A stretch of 64,000 bases of DNA from NCBI GenBank assembly GCA_022376925.1, contig JAIOJX010000004.1, forward strand, positions 177,597,501 to 177,661,500, read 5' to 3'. Both the position numbers and the translations under genes were made by a program. This DNA is from Tragulus kanchil (lineage: Eukaryota > Chordata > Mammalia > Artiodactyla > Tragulidae). Under the pieces are notes generated by a model. That model made no database searches, was not told where the DNA came from, and saw nothing but the letters and a program-made list of their open reading frames with translations. Shown in pieces: positions 22,565 through 34,316 of this stretch (position 1 is the stretch's first letter; every line of letters starts with the position of its first letter).

Positions 22565-23150
22565 ATTACTTCATAATATTTTTTTATTGAGATCAATGTA
22601 TATACAATAAGTCACTGTTTTTAGGAGTACTATTCAGTACATCTTAGTAAAAGGCAGGTAGCTACTACAGCCAAGAGGTAGACCATTTTCATCAAAAGGT
22701 CCATTGTTCCTCTTGGTAATCCCAGCTTCTGGCAGTCAGTGATCTTATTTCTGCCTTTTCTTGAATTTCATATAAATGTGTCATCATTTAGTGTGTAGCC
22801 TTTTGTATTTGTCTTCTTTCACTTAGCATAGTGCTTTTCAGGTTCATACATACTGTTGTCTATACTGGGAGTTTGGGAGTTTTTTTTAAATCACTGAGTA
22901 ATTTCATTGTCTGGATAGATCACAATTTTTATCCTGTTCATGAGTTGAAGGACATTTTTTTCCCCCTAGTTTTAGGCAGTAGTAAAATGCTGCTGTGAAT
23001 ATTGATGTACAGCTCTCTCTGTGGTCATATGTTTTCATTTCCCTTTGTTTAAATACTCAGTAATGGGGTTACTGGGTTGTATAAGTGTAGGTTTAACTTT
23101 CCAAAGTAGCATTATCATTTTGCATTTTACCCACTAATACCTGAAAGTCC
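22565..23150 (-). mobile_element. Old L1 fragment
   Basis: The plus strand is antisense to an old L1 end: tctttcacttagcatagtgc, aaatgctgctgtgaatattg and ggggttactgggttgtataa. No coding capacity remains. The second copy is 23667-24252. Confidence 0.7.
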
Positions 23151-23177
23151 CAGATTTTCAGTAGTATTGGTAGTCGA

Positions 23178-23245
23178 TTGTGGGCTATAGTCCATGGGGT
23201 CGCAGAGTCAGACATGACTGAGCGCCTAGCACTTTCACTTTTTCA
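23178..23245 (+). mobile_element. Bov-tA/BovB 3' end fragment
   Basis: gtgggctatagtccatgggg and gacatgactgagcgcctagc are the last 65 bp of the shared BovA/BovB 3' end. It is severely 5' truncated. The second copy at 24280-24347 belongs to duplication 5. Confidence 0.75.
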
Positions 23246-23340
23246 TTAGTCAAATAATTCTCCTCGCGTAATCTTGTTGGGTAAAGAGTCCGCATACAGA
23301 CAGTAAGTGGTAAAGAGAGCCAAGATTTAAACCCAGGCAG

Positions 23341-23598
23341 GGGCTTCCCCGGTGGTCCAGTGGGTAAAGAGTCCGCCTTGCAGTACAAGGAGCACCAGTT
23401 TGATCCCTGGCCCGGGAAGATCCCACATGCCAAGGAGCGGCCGGCCTAGTATGTCCAATTACGAGCCAGTGCTCTGGAGCGCATGTGCCCAGAGCCCATA
23501 CTTTGCAATGAGAGGCCACTGCAATGTGAGGCCCACACATACCAAAGCATAAAGATGAATGAAAAATAAATGCTGACTTAGCCCCCCCGCAAAAAAGT
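23341..23598 (+). mobile_element. CHR-derived SINE A, second copy from duplication 5
   Basis: Same element and same flanks as 22239-22496, with two or three base differences near the tail. Not an independent insertion. Confidence 0.85.
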
Positions 23599-24350
23599 TA
23601 TAAACCCGAGCAGTCTACCTCTAGAGCTTATATTCTTAACTGTGATTTCATTCTGCCTCTATGCATATTACTTCATAATATTTTTTTATTGAGATCAATG
23701 TATATACAATAAGTCACTGTTTTTAGGAGTACTATTCAGTACATCTTAGTAAAAGGCAGGTAGCTACTACAGCCAAGAGGTAGACCATTTTCATCAAAAG
23801 GTCCATTGTTCCTCTTGGTAATCCCAGCTTCTGGCAGTCAGTGATCTTATTTCTGCCTTTTCTTGAATTTCATATAAATGTGTCATCATTTAGTGTGTAG
23901 CCTTTTGTATTTGTCTTCTTTCACTTAGCATAGTGCTTTTCAGGTTCATACATACTGTTGTCTATACTGGGAGTTTGGGAGTTTTTTTTAAATCACTGAG
24001 TAATTTCATTGTCTGGATAGATCACAATTTTTATCCTGTTCATGAGTTGAAGGACATTTTTTTCCCCCTAGTTTTAGGCAGTAATAAAAAGCTGCTGTGA
24101 ATATTGATGTACAGCTCTCTCTGTGGTCATATGTTTTCATTTCCCTTTGTTTAAATACTCAGTAATGGGGTTACTGGGTTGTATAAGTGTAGGTTTAACT
24201 TTCCAAAGTAGCATTATCATTTTGCATTTTACCCACTAATACCTGAAAGTCCCAGATTTTCAGTAGTATTGGTAGTCGATTGTGGGCTATAGTCCATGGG
24301 GTCGCAGAGTCAGACATGACTGAGCGCCTAGCACTTTCACTTTTTCATTA

Positions 24351-26659
24351 GTCAAATAATTCTCCTCGCGTAATCTTGTTGGGAAAAGATGTTGCTTAAA
24401 TGAAGGATATCTGCCATTTTTTATTTTTCATTTCCCATTTTCTGCCATTTTACAAATATTTATTGAGTGTCTTAGCATGCGGGGGGTGGATGAGGCTGAG
24501 TGAGTTCCCTCAGAGCCCTCCAGTTGGTCCCTGGAGGGGAGGCCATGCAGGGGATGGTGATGCCGCTGATGCTTAAATGTTTCTTAGGCTTCCCCTGGCT
24601 TCCCTGCTGGAACACATTGTTTTGTGGGGAGGCTTTTGCCTCTTTGCCTCTGCCCTGTATGCCTGGCTCAGCTTGCAAGAGCTTAGGACCCTGGTGGGGA
24701 GAAGAACGTGGTGCTGCTGCCTTCCACTGCCACCTGCGTTAGGTGGGAATGCCAGTCCCGGTGGCAGCTGTTGCCACCATAAGCTGGGTAGGTTTCCAGC
24801 TCCCTCTGTTAGTATAGTCGCCCCTACTGCCTCCTCGGTAACTTGCATGATGGGACTGTGACATCTAAGGAGTAAAATCAGTGAAGGAAATTGAGACCGA
24901 TGAGGTAAGATTCTAGGGGGGCTGCCGCTGCCATCTCAGTGCTTTGTCTGACACCAACCAGCTTCTTAAGAGCCTTTATTTTTTTCTTTTAAATGAGCAT
25001 TTCAAGTATCTCCTGAGCTGTATAGATTTTATCTGCAAAATGCTTTCCTAAGAAATGTCTGTCTCTTCACTCATGCGTTTCATTCATTGGGCACATCTGC
25101 TAATCAACCACTCTGTCGTTCCCTTCTAATGTTGTGATACGGGGCCTGTTTCAGAGTAAACTCTTGAGTTTTTCTCTTAGTGTCTTCCCCTTCTCCCAGT
25201 TTGATATCTCTCACCTAAAATAAATATTTTTAAAACAAAAGTCAAGTGAAATAAAATAGTATTACAACTCCTTGTTCCCCTTGGGTGCAGACTTTGCACA
25301 AGGAAGGAGGGAGGCGGAGGAGAGAGGAGAGAACCTGGTCATGTGATGCAGCTTGTCTGGCAGAAGCCTTCTGGTTCTGAGCAGAGGAACCAGCTGTTTA
25401 CTATTTTGGGTGAGTGAGGTTGGTTAGTTGCTACGAGCGTTTTCTTTCAGGGAACCCTCCTGTCTTCCAGCCCTACACGTTGAAACCATCCCAGTGGTTT
25501 GGCATTTTTTTAGGTGTCAAATAATTCTCCTCGCGTAATCTTGTTGGGAAAAGATGTTGCTTAAATGAAGGATATCTGCCATTTTTTATTTTTCATTTCC
25601 CATTTTCTGCCATTTTACAAATATTTATTGAGTGTCTTAGCATGCGGGGGGTGGATGAGGCTGAGTGAGTTCCCTCAGAGCCCTCCAGTTGGTCCCTGGA
25701 GGGGAGGCCATGCAGGGGATGGTGATGCCGCTGATGCTTAAATGTTTCTTAGGCTTCCCCTGGCTTCCCTGCTGGAACACATTGTTTTGTGGGGAGGCTT
25801 TTGCCTCTTTGCCTCTGCCCTGTATGCCTGGCTCAGCTTGCAAGAGCTTAGGACCCTGGTGGGGAGAAGAACGTGGTGCTGCTGCCTTCCACTGCCACCT
25901 GCGTAGGTGGGAATGCCAGTCCCGTGGCAGCTGTTGCCACCATAAGCTGGGTAGGTTTCCAGCTCCCTCTGTTAGTATAGTCGCCCCTACTGCCTCCTCG
26001 GTAACTTGCATGATGGGACTGTGACATCTAAGGAGTAAAATCAGTGAAGGAAATTGAGACCGATGAGGTAAGATTCTAGGGGGGCTGCCGCTGCCATCTC
26101 AGTGCTTTGTCTGACACCAACCAGCTTCTTAAGAGCCTTTATTTTTTTCTTTTAAATGAGCATTTCAAGTATCTCCTGAGCTGTATAGATTTTATCTGCA
26201 AAATGCTTTCCTAAGAAATGTCTGTCTCTTCACTCATGCGTTTCATTCATTGGGCACATCTGCTAATCAACCACTCTGTCGTTCCCTTCTAATGTTGTGA
26301 TACGGGGCCTGTTTCAGAGTAAACTCTTGAGTTTTTCTCTTAGTGTCTTCCCCTTCTCCCAGTTTGATATCTCTCACCTAAAATAAATATTTTTAAAACA
26401 AAAGTCAAGTGAAATAAAATAGTATTACAACTCCTTGTTCCCCTTGGGTGCAGACTTTGCACAAGGAAGGAGGGAGGCGGAGGAGAGAGGAGAGAACCTG
26501 GTCATGTGATGCAGCTTGTCTGGCAGAAGCCTTCTGGTTCTGAGCAGAGGAACCAGCTGTTTACTATTTTGGGTGAGTGAGGTTGGTTAGTTGCTACGAG
26601 CGTTTTCTTTCAGGGAACCCTCCTGTCTTCCAGCCCTACACGTTGAAACCATCCCAGTG
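24351..26659. repeat. Tandem direct duplication 6 (offset 1164 bp)
   Basis: 24351-25496 recurs as 25515-26659, and its start overlaps the end of duplication 5, so about 32 bp occur three times. Between the copies, 18 bases (25497-25514) look like a corrupted version of the true downstream sequence at 26660-26685. The sequence is non-repetitive. The frames 24500-24742 and 25665-26024 differ only through small indels. Confidence 0.95.
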
Positions 26660-28637
26660 TGGCCTTTTGGCATTTTGGTAGAGGAGGGAGGTGTCTCTGT
26701 CAAGGCCCAGTGCTGACAGGAAGAAACGTTTTCCAGGAGACTTACTGATTCTGACCTTCTGCGGTCACTGCCTTTAATGCCACACTCCCAAAGTAAATTT
26801 GGGATCTGGCTGTTCTTGCAGCCCTGAGGGGTGCAGAAATGAAGTACCCACTTTAACTAAAGGAGCCATGCTAATCAGATCTTCTGCAGATAATAAATGG
26901 CCTCTTTAAAGAGCGAGGGCCAGAGGATGAGTTTGTTGCAACGCTGGCCTTTGGACTCTCACCTTTCCCCCAGCGTGCTGCAGGAGAAGACCAGGATTTA
27001 TCAGCCCACCTGCAGGATCTTGCCGCTCTCATGGATTGTTCTGAAGCCGGGGAAGGACAGCTGCTCAGCCATGTGCCTGGCCCCTTATCACAGTTTACGG
27101 GAAGGTTGGCATATGTGTCCCTTGGGGATTTGCATGCTTTTGTTTTCTCCTCTGTTGACTGCAGTCTTTTATCTCGTCCCTGTTTCTATAGCCATCCAAG
27201 CCTCAACTTTGGATGGATTTTATTGAAGCTGATTGAGTGCTTAGCAGATAGATAGCTGTAGGCTGTATTTCATGACCTGGTGGGACCATACTTAGGATGT
27301 TTCACTTTCTTACTCCTTTTCTTCCTTGTGCAGAGCTCACATATTAAACTGAGATTATGGAAGAAGGAAGAAAAATCTCTAATAAGGTGGGATTCTTCCC
27401 TAGTACGTAGATCAAACATAATGTTTTTATTAATAAAACATGCTGGCCATAGGCACTATACAAGTCAGTAGGGAGCTATTGATGATGACTTCAGCTTCTT
27501 CTTTCTGTCAAGTACTGAAAGCAAATAGATAACCTGCAAGAGTTCCTAACACTAAGACACCATAATTTTAAATAAAATAACACTGGGAAAGCTTTATTTG
27601 TATTACATGTTTTGGTTAGGATGAATAGTTTATTACCAATCTTTCTAGTACTTGCAAAATTACATTAGAATTACATCCAAGTGTATGGAAGATAGCAAGA
27701 AACTCTTCATTAGGGAGCACTTGTAAAGGAGTTTTCCTTGAGACCATCCCTGAAAGTTCTAACAACAAAACAACAACAACAAAACTAAAACTGCTAGAAA
27801 AAATTGCTTTAGAAGAGTTCTGGGTTATGAAAAAATGAAGAATACGGACTTTATCCAAATCTTATCAAATGTGGATGGGAAAGAATTATTAACATTTCCT
27901 CCCTCCTAGCTTGGAAGTCCTCTATTATCCTTTATCAAAATTTAAATACAGTTTCTAGTATTGGTTACATAAATGTTGCGTTTCTAAAAACTTTGATACT
28001 TCTTTTGAGTGTGAGGTCTCTTTGGGACTTGACTAACATTTGACAAGATGACTTGGGCATGTGGAGACTCAATGAATGAGTTCATTGAAGAGGGCCTGAG
28101 CATTTATTGGTGCCTGATTTGCAGAGAATACTTTAAAAAACTGGTTGAGAGGCAGTTGATTTTTTCTTTGAATATCTAGAAGTGTTCTGGACTAATGTCA
28201 AGGGAACACCATGGCAACATTAGAAGGAAGACTGAGAGGCGGGGAAACAATATGACTCAGGACTTGAGGCTTTGGGCTGCTCTGTGACTTTTTATGTTCC
28301 AGAGGACTGTGGTGTTTTAGATTCCCAGTCTGATCATTAAGAATATCTTTAAGTGCAGGAATGTATAGGAAATAGAGATACAGACTTCTTGTTCTAAGTA
28401 GGGTGAGAACGATAGTTTTAGACAGTTGTCCGAAACAATTGACTGTGTGTGTTTCTGGTTTTATATCATGCGTGGAGCTTTGTATTTAGAATTCTGTACG
28501 TCCTCTGGATTTTGAGAAGGCTTGCATTATGTTTTCTACAAATATATATACACATCTTTTTAATATTATCATTTTGTAAACTGAAGAAAAGAAATAGGTT
28601 GTGCATTAGATGGAAAAGATGCTTGATGTTAATCTTC
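26660..28637. other. Intronic sequence without a recognised feature
   Basis: No recognised repeat family apart from a CAA-rich tract near 27762-27783. The 109-codon frame at 26897-27226 lacks domains and overlaps a second frame, so it is not called. Confidence 0.5.
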
Positions 28638-29059
28638 AGGTGAAGCAGGTATATGAACAGTAAAGATAGCTCTCCCTGTAAATAAACTCAGTGGAAATAA
28701 CTTCCTACTCTTGTGTTTTATTATAGATAAATCACTAGCAATATATTTTTTCTTTCATAGTTTTCTTAGTTCTGTCTTTTCTTTTTTCTAATTAAAAAAA
28801 GAAAAAAGATTCTTAAAGCTGGCACATGTTTTTGGAGGTAATTATTTATAGGAGGCTGTGTGTGATGCTTTTCCTATGTTATACCTAACAATTGGAAATG
28901 CCTAGAAGGATAGAGCCCAACCTTTTTTATTTAGCTTTTATGGCATTAGGACCTGTGGATTTCTTTATTAATAGACTTTAGCAAGGATCAGATCTGCATT
29001 TGTAGGGTGGAAGAGGGTGAGCTTTGAAAGACTGATCAGCTTCGAAGGATTGGTACTTG

Positions 29060-29290
29060 TAGTTTAATGCAGCATTCTGGTGCAGTGTCGTGCAGCGCTG
29101 TAGCTGTTCTGCCCGCTGTGGTACCACTGCGCACAGTGTAGTGTGTCTCTGTGGAAACTTGAAATGTGGTTGAGTGACTCAGAAAATGAATTTCAGTTTT
29201 ATTTAATTTTAATTAAATTTAAATAGCATCTGTGGCAAGTGGCCGCCATATTGGGTAGCATAGTTCTAGAGCCTCCACATTCTGACTGTA
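29060..29290. repeat. Possible old DNA-transposon (MER-type) fragment
   Basis: ttaattttaattaaatttaa and gtggccgccatattgggtag resemble a common mammalian MER element ending, but I cannot fix the family. The second copy is near 30188-30418. Confidence 0.3.
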
Positions 29291-29517
29291 GCCAGATTTC
29301 CAGCTGCCTCCCACCATTCCCGATCACAGACCGAGTGCTCCGGCAGACTGGAGTGCATTGGTCTTGTGTTTCGCCTTGTAGCACTTCCTAGGCCAGGTCT
29401 TGGCTCATGCTGTTTATCATTAGTTTTGTAGTCCTTAAAAGACACTATACCTGCCACTGCTCCAACAAAGCTTACCTAATCCTTTTTGTACTCAAGCAGT
29501 TTATTATCCAGAAGGTC

Positions 29518-29767
29518 TTTTTTTTTTTTTTTTTAAATTTTTTTGGCCTCTTATATCCATTTATTTTCATCCATCTTTTTTTTCTTTGGCCTGTGTGGGC
29601 ATCTCATCTCAGTGGCCTCTCTTGTCGCATATCACCGGCTCTGGGTGCATGGGTTCCAGAGTACTGGCTCATATTTGGACACACCCGCATTTCATGCATC
29701 TGCCTGGGCCAGGGATCGAACTGGCACCTTGCACTGCGGCAGACTCTTTATAGTCTGTCTGTTTCTT
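29518..29767 (-). mobile_element. CHR-derived SINE A, damaged copy
   Basis: Tail and body agree with 30646-30870, but the tRNA head at 29690-29767 has lost bases and ends in unrelated-looking sequence at the duplication junction. The damage is most likely a consensus error. Confidence 0.75.
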
Positions 29768-30645
29768 AGGTGAAGCAGGTATATGAACAGTAAAGATAGC
29801 TCTCCCTGTAAATAAACTCAGTGGAAATAACTTCCTACTCTTGTGTTTTATTATAGATAAATCACTAGCAATATATTTTTTCTTTCATAGTTTTCTTAGT
29901 TCTGTCTTTTCTTTTTTCTAATTAAAAAGAAAAAAGATTCTTAAAGCTGGCACATGTTTTTGGAGGTAATTATTTATAGGAGGCTGTGTGTGATGCTTTT
30001 CCTATGTTATACCTAACAATTGGAAATGCCTAGAAGGATAGAGCCCAACCTTTTTTATTTAGCTTTTATGGCATTAGGACCTGTGGATTTCTTTATTAAT
30101 AGACTTTAGCAAGGATCAGATCTGCATTTGTAGGGTGGAAGAGGGTGAGCTTTGAAAGACTGATCAGCTTCGAAGGATTGGTACTTGTAGTTTAATGCAG
30201 CATTCTGGTGCAGTGTCGTGCAGCGCTGTAGCTGTTCTGCCCGCTGTGGTACCACTGCGCACAGTGTAGTGTGTCTCTGTGGAAACTTGAAATGTGGTTG
30301 AGTGACTCAGAAAATGAATTTCAGTTTTATTTAATTTTAATTAAATTTAAATAGCATCTGTGGCAAGTGGCCGCCATATTGGGTAGCATAGTTCTAGAGC
30401 CTCCACATTCTGACTGTAGCCAGATTTCCAGCTGCCTCCCACCATTCCCGATCACAGACCGAGTGCTCCGGCAGACTGGAGTGCATTGGTCTTGTGTTTC
30501 GCCTTGTAGCACTTCCTAGGCCAGGTCTTGGCTCATGCTGTTTATCATTAGTTTTGTAGTCCTTAAAAGACACTATACCTGCCACTGCTCCAACAAAGCT
30601 TACCTAATCCTTTTTGTACTCAAGCAGTTTATTATCCAGAAGGTC

Positions 30646-30920
30646 TTTTTTTTTTTTTTTTTAAATTTTTTTGGCCTCTTATATCCATTTATTTTCATCC
30701 ATCTTTTTTTTCTTTGGCCTGTGTGGGCATCTCATCTCAGTGGCCTCTCTTGTCGCATATCACCGGCTCTGGGTGCATGGGTTCCAGAGTACTGGCTCAT
30801 ATTTGGACACACCCGTCCAGCTGTTCCATGGCACGTGGGATCTGCCTGGGCCAGGGATCGAACTGGCACCCCTTGCACTGCAAGGCAGACTCTTTACCCA
30901 CTGGACCACCAGAGAAGCCC
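30646..30920 (-). mobile_element. CHR-derived SINE, subfamily A
   Basis: Intact form of the element at 29518: T tract, ttggcctcttatatccattt, gtgtgggcatctcatctcag, and head ending ggaccaccagagaagccc. TATCCAGAA and TATCCATAA flank it as a possible target-site duplication. Confidence 0.85.
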
Positions 30921-30980
30921 TATCCATAAACTGTTAAAGCACTTACACTGTCCTTGATGACAGTGATCTTGTTTTACATT

Positions 30981-31264
30981 TCTTTTTTTTATTTTTAATT
31001 TTCTTTCCTCCATTATGCCTCTTTTATTTATATTTATTTTCATCCATCTTTTTATTCTTTGGCATGTGTGGGACTCCCATTGCAGTGGTCTCTCTCACTG
31101 CAGAACACTGGCTCTGGGTGCATGTGCTCCAGAGTGCTGGCTTGTAATTGGATACACCAGTCCAGCTGCTCCGCAACACGTGGAATCTTCCCAGGCCAGG
31201 AATTGAACCAGTGGCCCTTGCACTGCAAGGCGGACTCTTTACCCACTGGACCACCAGGAATGTC
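30981..31264 (-). mobile_element. CHR-derived SINE, subfamily A
   Basis: The tail lies at 30981-31030, the body has gtgtgggactcccattgcag, and the head ends ggaccaccaggaatgtc. TTACATTT before and CTACATTT after are the likely target-site duplication. Confidence 0.8.
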
Positions 31265-31272
31265 CTACATTT

Positions 31273-31539
31273 TTTGGGGGGGCCACTTTTATTGGTCTTT
31301 CATTTATCTTTTTTCATCTGTCTTTGTTCTTTGGCCCATGTGGGCCTCCCATCACAGTGGCCTCTGTTGTTGCAGAGCACCGGCTCCGGGCGCATGCGCT
31401 ACAGAGCTCTGGCTCGGTAATTGGACACATCGGTCCAGCCGCCCCGCGGCATATGGGGTCTCCCAGGCCAGGGATCGAACCAGCGCCCCTTGCACTGCAA
31501 GACGGTGTCCTTACCCAGTGGACCACCAGGGAAGCCCTG
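31273..31539 (-). mobile_element. CHR-derived SINE, G-containing tail
   Basis: The tail starts ttttttgggggggccacttt, the body has catgtgggcctcccatcaca, and the head ends accagggaagccctgc. CCTACATTTTT lies on both sides (from 31264 and from 31541). It inserted into the target-site duplication of the SINE at 30981-31264, in the same orientation. Confidence 0.85.
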
Positions 31540-31687
31540 CCCTACATTTTTTATTTTCTCCATTATATTTATAAATTCTTTGAGGGAGGCTTATATAGTT
31601 CCTAAGATTGTATGTAGACAATAGGCTTAACCTTTTCTTTTTTTTTCCTTTCAAAATGCTTAGCAAAGTGCATCCATGCACATGTGT

Positions 31688-31885
31688 ATTCGTGCGCAGT
31701 CGTGTCCAACTTTTTGTGGCCCCATGAACTGTAACACACCAGGCTTCTCTGTCCATGGAATTTTCCAGGCAAGAATACTGGCGTGGGTTGCCATTTCCTT
31801 TTCCAAGGGATCTTCACAACTCAGGATTGAACCTGCGTCTCCTGCGTTGACAGGTTCTTTATCACTGAGCGATCTGGGAAGCCCA
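31688..31885 (-). mobile_element. Bov-tA SINE
   Basis: The plus strand runs from tcgtgcgcagtcgtgtccaa through caggcaagaatactggcgtg to gagcgatctgggaagccc, a reverse Bov-tA. The second copy at 32792-32989 comes from duplication 8. Confidence 0.9.
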
Positions 31886-32180
31886 GGGTTGATTTGTAGT
31901 AGGTGATGGATAGGTAGTAGCTGAGTCTATTAAAGTTCCTGTGCACTAGAGGGCAGCATCATGCCCCTAGGCAAAATGGAGTGTTTGTCCCAGAATGATA
32001 GATTTTGAGCACTCTGTCCTAATTCAGCTTGATTCCATCTCATGTTAATAATTATAGCCTTCAAAAGGGACTCACATCTTATGTTTGTCAGTGATAGTAA
32101 GAAATAACCTTTTCACATAATTGTCTTGAATTAGATTCAGAATATGATGTCAGGAAGATCCCCTGGAGAAGGAAAGGCCA

Positions 32181-32643
32181 ATTGCAGGGTCTCTCTCACT
32201 GCAGAACACTGGCTCTGGGTGCATGTGCTCCAGAGTGCTGGCTTGTAATTGGATACTCCTGCCCAGCCCCTCTGTGGCAACACGTGGAATCTTCCCAGGC
32301 CAGGAATTGAACCAGTGGCCCTTGCACTGCAAGGCGGACTCTTTACCCACTGGACCACCAGGAATGTCCTACATTTTTTGGGGGGGCCACTTTTATTGGT
32401 CTTTCATTTATCTTTTTTCATCTGTCTTTGTTCTTTGGCCCATGTGGGCCTCCCATCACAGTGGCCTCTGTTGTTGCAGAGCACCGGCTCCGGGCGCATG
32501 CGCTACAGAGCTCTGGCTCGGTAATTGGACACATCGGTCCAGCCGCCCCGCGGCATATGGGGTCTCCCAGGCCAGGGATCGAACCAGCGCCCCTTGCACT
32601 GCAAGACGGTGTCCTTACCCAGTGGACCACCAGGGAAGCCCTG
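32181..32643 (-). mobile_element. Second copies of the two SINEs at 30981-31539
   Basis: 32181-32368 is the head half of the first SINE, with altered bases near its left edge, and 32377-32643 is the second SINE. Both arise from duplication 8. Confidence 0.85.
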
Positions 32644-33254
32644 CCCTACATTTTTTATTTTCTCCATTATATTTATAAATTCTTTGAGGGAGGCTTATAT
32701 AGTTCCTAAGATTGTATGTAGACAATAGGCTTAACCTTTTCTTTTTTTTTCCTTTCAAAATGCTTAGCAAAGTGCATCCATGCACATGTGTATTCGTGCG
32801 CAGTCGTGTCCAACTTTTTGTGGCCCCATGAACTGTAACACACCAGGCTTCTCTGTCCATGGAATTTTCCAGGCAAGAATACTGGCGTGGGTTGCCATTT
32901 CCTTTTCCAAGGGATCTTCACAACTCAGGATTGAACCTGCGTCTCCTGCGTTGACAGGTTCTTTATCACTGAGCGATCTGGGAAGCCCAGGGTTGATTTG
33001 TAGTAGGTGATGGATAGGTAGTAGCTGAGTCTATTAAAGTTCCTGTGCACTAGAGGGCAGCATCATGCCCCTAGGCAAAATGGAGTGTTTGTCCCAGAAT
33101 GATAGATTTTGAGCACTCTGTCCTAATTCAGCTTGATTCCATCTCATGTTAATAATTATAGCCTTCAAAAGGGACTCACATCTTATGTTTGTCAGTGATA
33201 GTAAGAAATAACCTTTTCACATAATTGTCTTGAATTAGATTCAGAATATGATGT

Positions 33255-33402
33255 CAGGAAGATCCCCTGGAGAAGGAAAGGCCAACCCACTCCAGTATTC
33301 TTGCCTGGGAAATCCCATGGACAGAAGAGCCTGGTGGGCTACATTACAGTCCATGGGGTCACCAAAGAGTCAAATATGACTTAACAACTAAACAACAACA
33401 AC
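33255..33402 (+). mobile_element. Bov-tA SINE, 5' truncated
   Basis: aggaagatcccctggagaag, cagtattcttgcctgggaaa and tggggtcaccaaagagtcaa are followed by an (AAC)n tail. The tRNA head is absent. The first ~30 bp also appear at 32153-32182, where copy 1 of duplication 8 breaks off. Confidence 0.85.
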
Positions 33403-33945
33403 AGTGATGTTGAACCAGGAGGTTGGGGAGATTCTCACTGGGAAGAGACTTATAGCACATCTGAGAAACACTGGCCAAGGCACTGGTATCAGAGAGTACT
33501 TCCTCGAGGGCAGAAGCCTTTTTGTGGTAGGCAGCTAGGGCTCAGCCCCGAGCCAGTAGTCAAGAACCTGAAGTTCTTGGTTTGATCTTGCCAGTGGGCA
33601 GCTTGGCTAAGGCTCTGAGCTTGGCAGACCAGTTTCTTTTGTCTGCCATCTGGTATCCTAACTCATAACATTGTATGTGTGAGAGTAACTTTGTAAACTA
33701 TTATATAAATGGGTTGGGTTATTTTCCTTCTTAATTCCTACCTTTTACCAAGACATGTACATAGTAAGAGATTGATTATATTTATGACAGTTTTTTACAT
33801 TTAGGTGAAGCATCTACTTTGTTAAAGGTGGCTGAGAGAGAGATACAGTTACTCCAACCTAGCATGCACACACTGAGAAATGATTTAGTCACAGTAGTTG
33901 GGTTAAAATATATCCTGTCCTTTGATGTTACGCAGCCTTAAAATT

Positions 33946-34162
33946 GGGTTTCCCTGGTGGCTCGGCTGTAAAGGATCAGACTGCCAATGCAGGAGGCCAG
34001 GGTTCAGTCCCTGGGTTGGGAAGATCCCCTGGAGAAAGAAGTAGCAACCCACTCCAGTGTTTTTGCCTGGGAAATTCCATGAACAGAAGAACCTGGTGGG
34101 CTACAGTCCGTGGAGTCACAAAGAGTCAGACACAACTGAGCAACTAAACAACAGCGACAACA
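33946..34162 (+). mobile_element. Full-length Bov-tA SINE with perfect target-site duplication
   Basis: The head gggtttccctggtggctcgg, the middle cctgggttgggaagatcccc and the tail (AACA)n are complete. AGCCTTAAAATT at 33934-33945 and 34163-34174 is a 12-bp perfect target-site duplication. This is the best-preserved Bov-tA in the window. Confidence 0.95.
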
Positions 34163-34231
34163 AGCCTTAAAATTAGCTGAATGTGATGTGTGTGTGTGAA
34201 CTATATACATATGGTTTAAATTCTTTCTTAG

Positions 34232-34316
34232 CCATTGCAAGGGGAGGCCCACACAGGCCGAAGAATAAAGATGTATGAAAATAAATAAATAAAAAATCAA
34301 TAAAAGAGGCCAAAAC
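34232..34316 (+). mobile_element. 5'-truncated CHR-derived SINE A
   Basis: Only the last 85 bp remain (ggggaggcccacacaggccg to caataaaagaggccaaaa). TTAAATTCTTTCTTAG at 34216-34231 and TTAAATTCTTTTTTAG at 34317-34332 are a 16-bp target-site duplication with one mismatch. The truncation therefore happened during insertion. Confidence 0.85.

Larger units (their letters stand above)
22191..24383. repeat. Tandem direct duplication 5 (offset 1102 bp)
   Basis: 22191-23281 recurs as 23293-24383. The 11 bases between copies, with their neighbours, reproduce 15 bases of the SINE head at 22260-22274 (gggtaaagagtccgc), so the junction has three parts. The copies differ at a few sites, such as the C tract near 22481/23583 and an indel near 22982/24084. 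Confidence 0.95.
28638..30900. repeat. Tandem direct duplication 7 (offset 1128-1130 bp)
   Basis: 28638-29767 recurs as 29768-30900. The last 80 bp of copy 1, in the SINE head, are scrambled (missing about 20 bp and several bases changed), while copy 2 has a normal SINE head. Damage is confined to the side next to the junction. Confidence 0.95.
31079..33286. repeat. Tandem direct duplication 8 (offset 1101-1104 bp)
   Basis: 31079-32182 recurs as 32181-33286. The first 100 bp of copy 2 contain a changed stretch in the SINE (at 32253-32281 versus 31152-31179). The remaining kilobase matches almost perfectly, including frames 31314-31526 and 32418-32630. Confidence 0.95.

Noticed and set aside
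29245..29255. SRF binding (CArG) box in an MRTF gene intron, ccatattgg
   Set aside because: It has five A/T bases between CC and GG, not six, and lies in a probable old repeat that is also duplicated at 30373.
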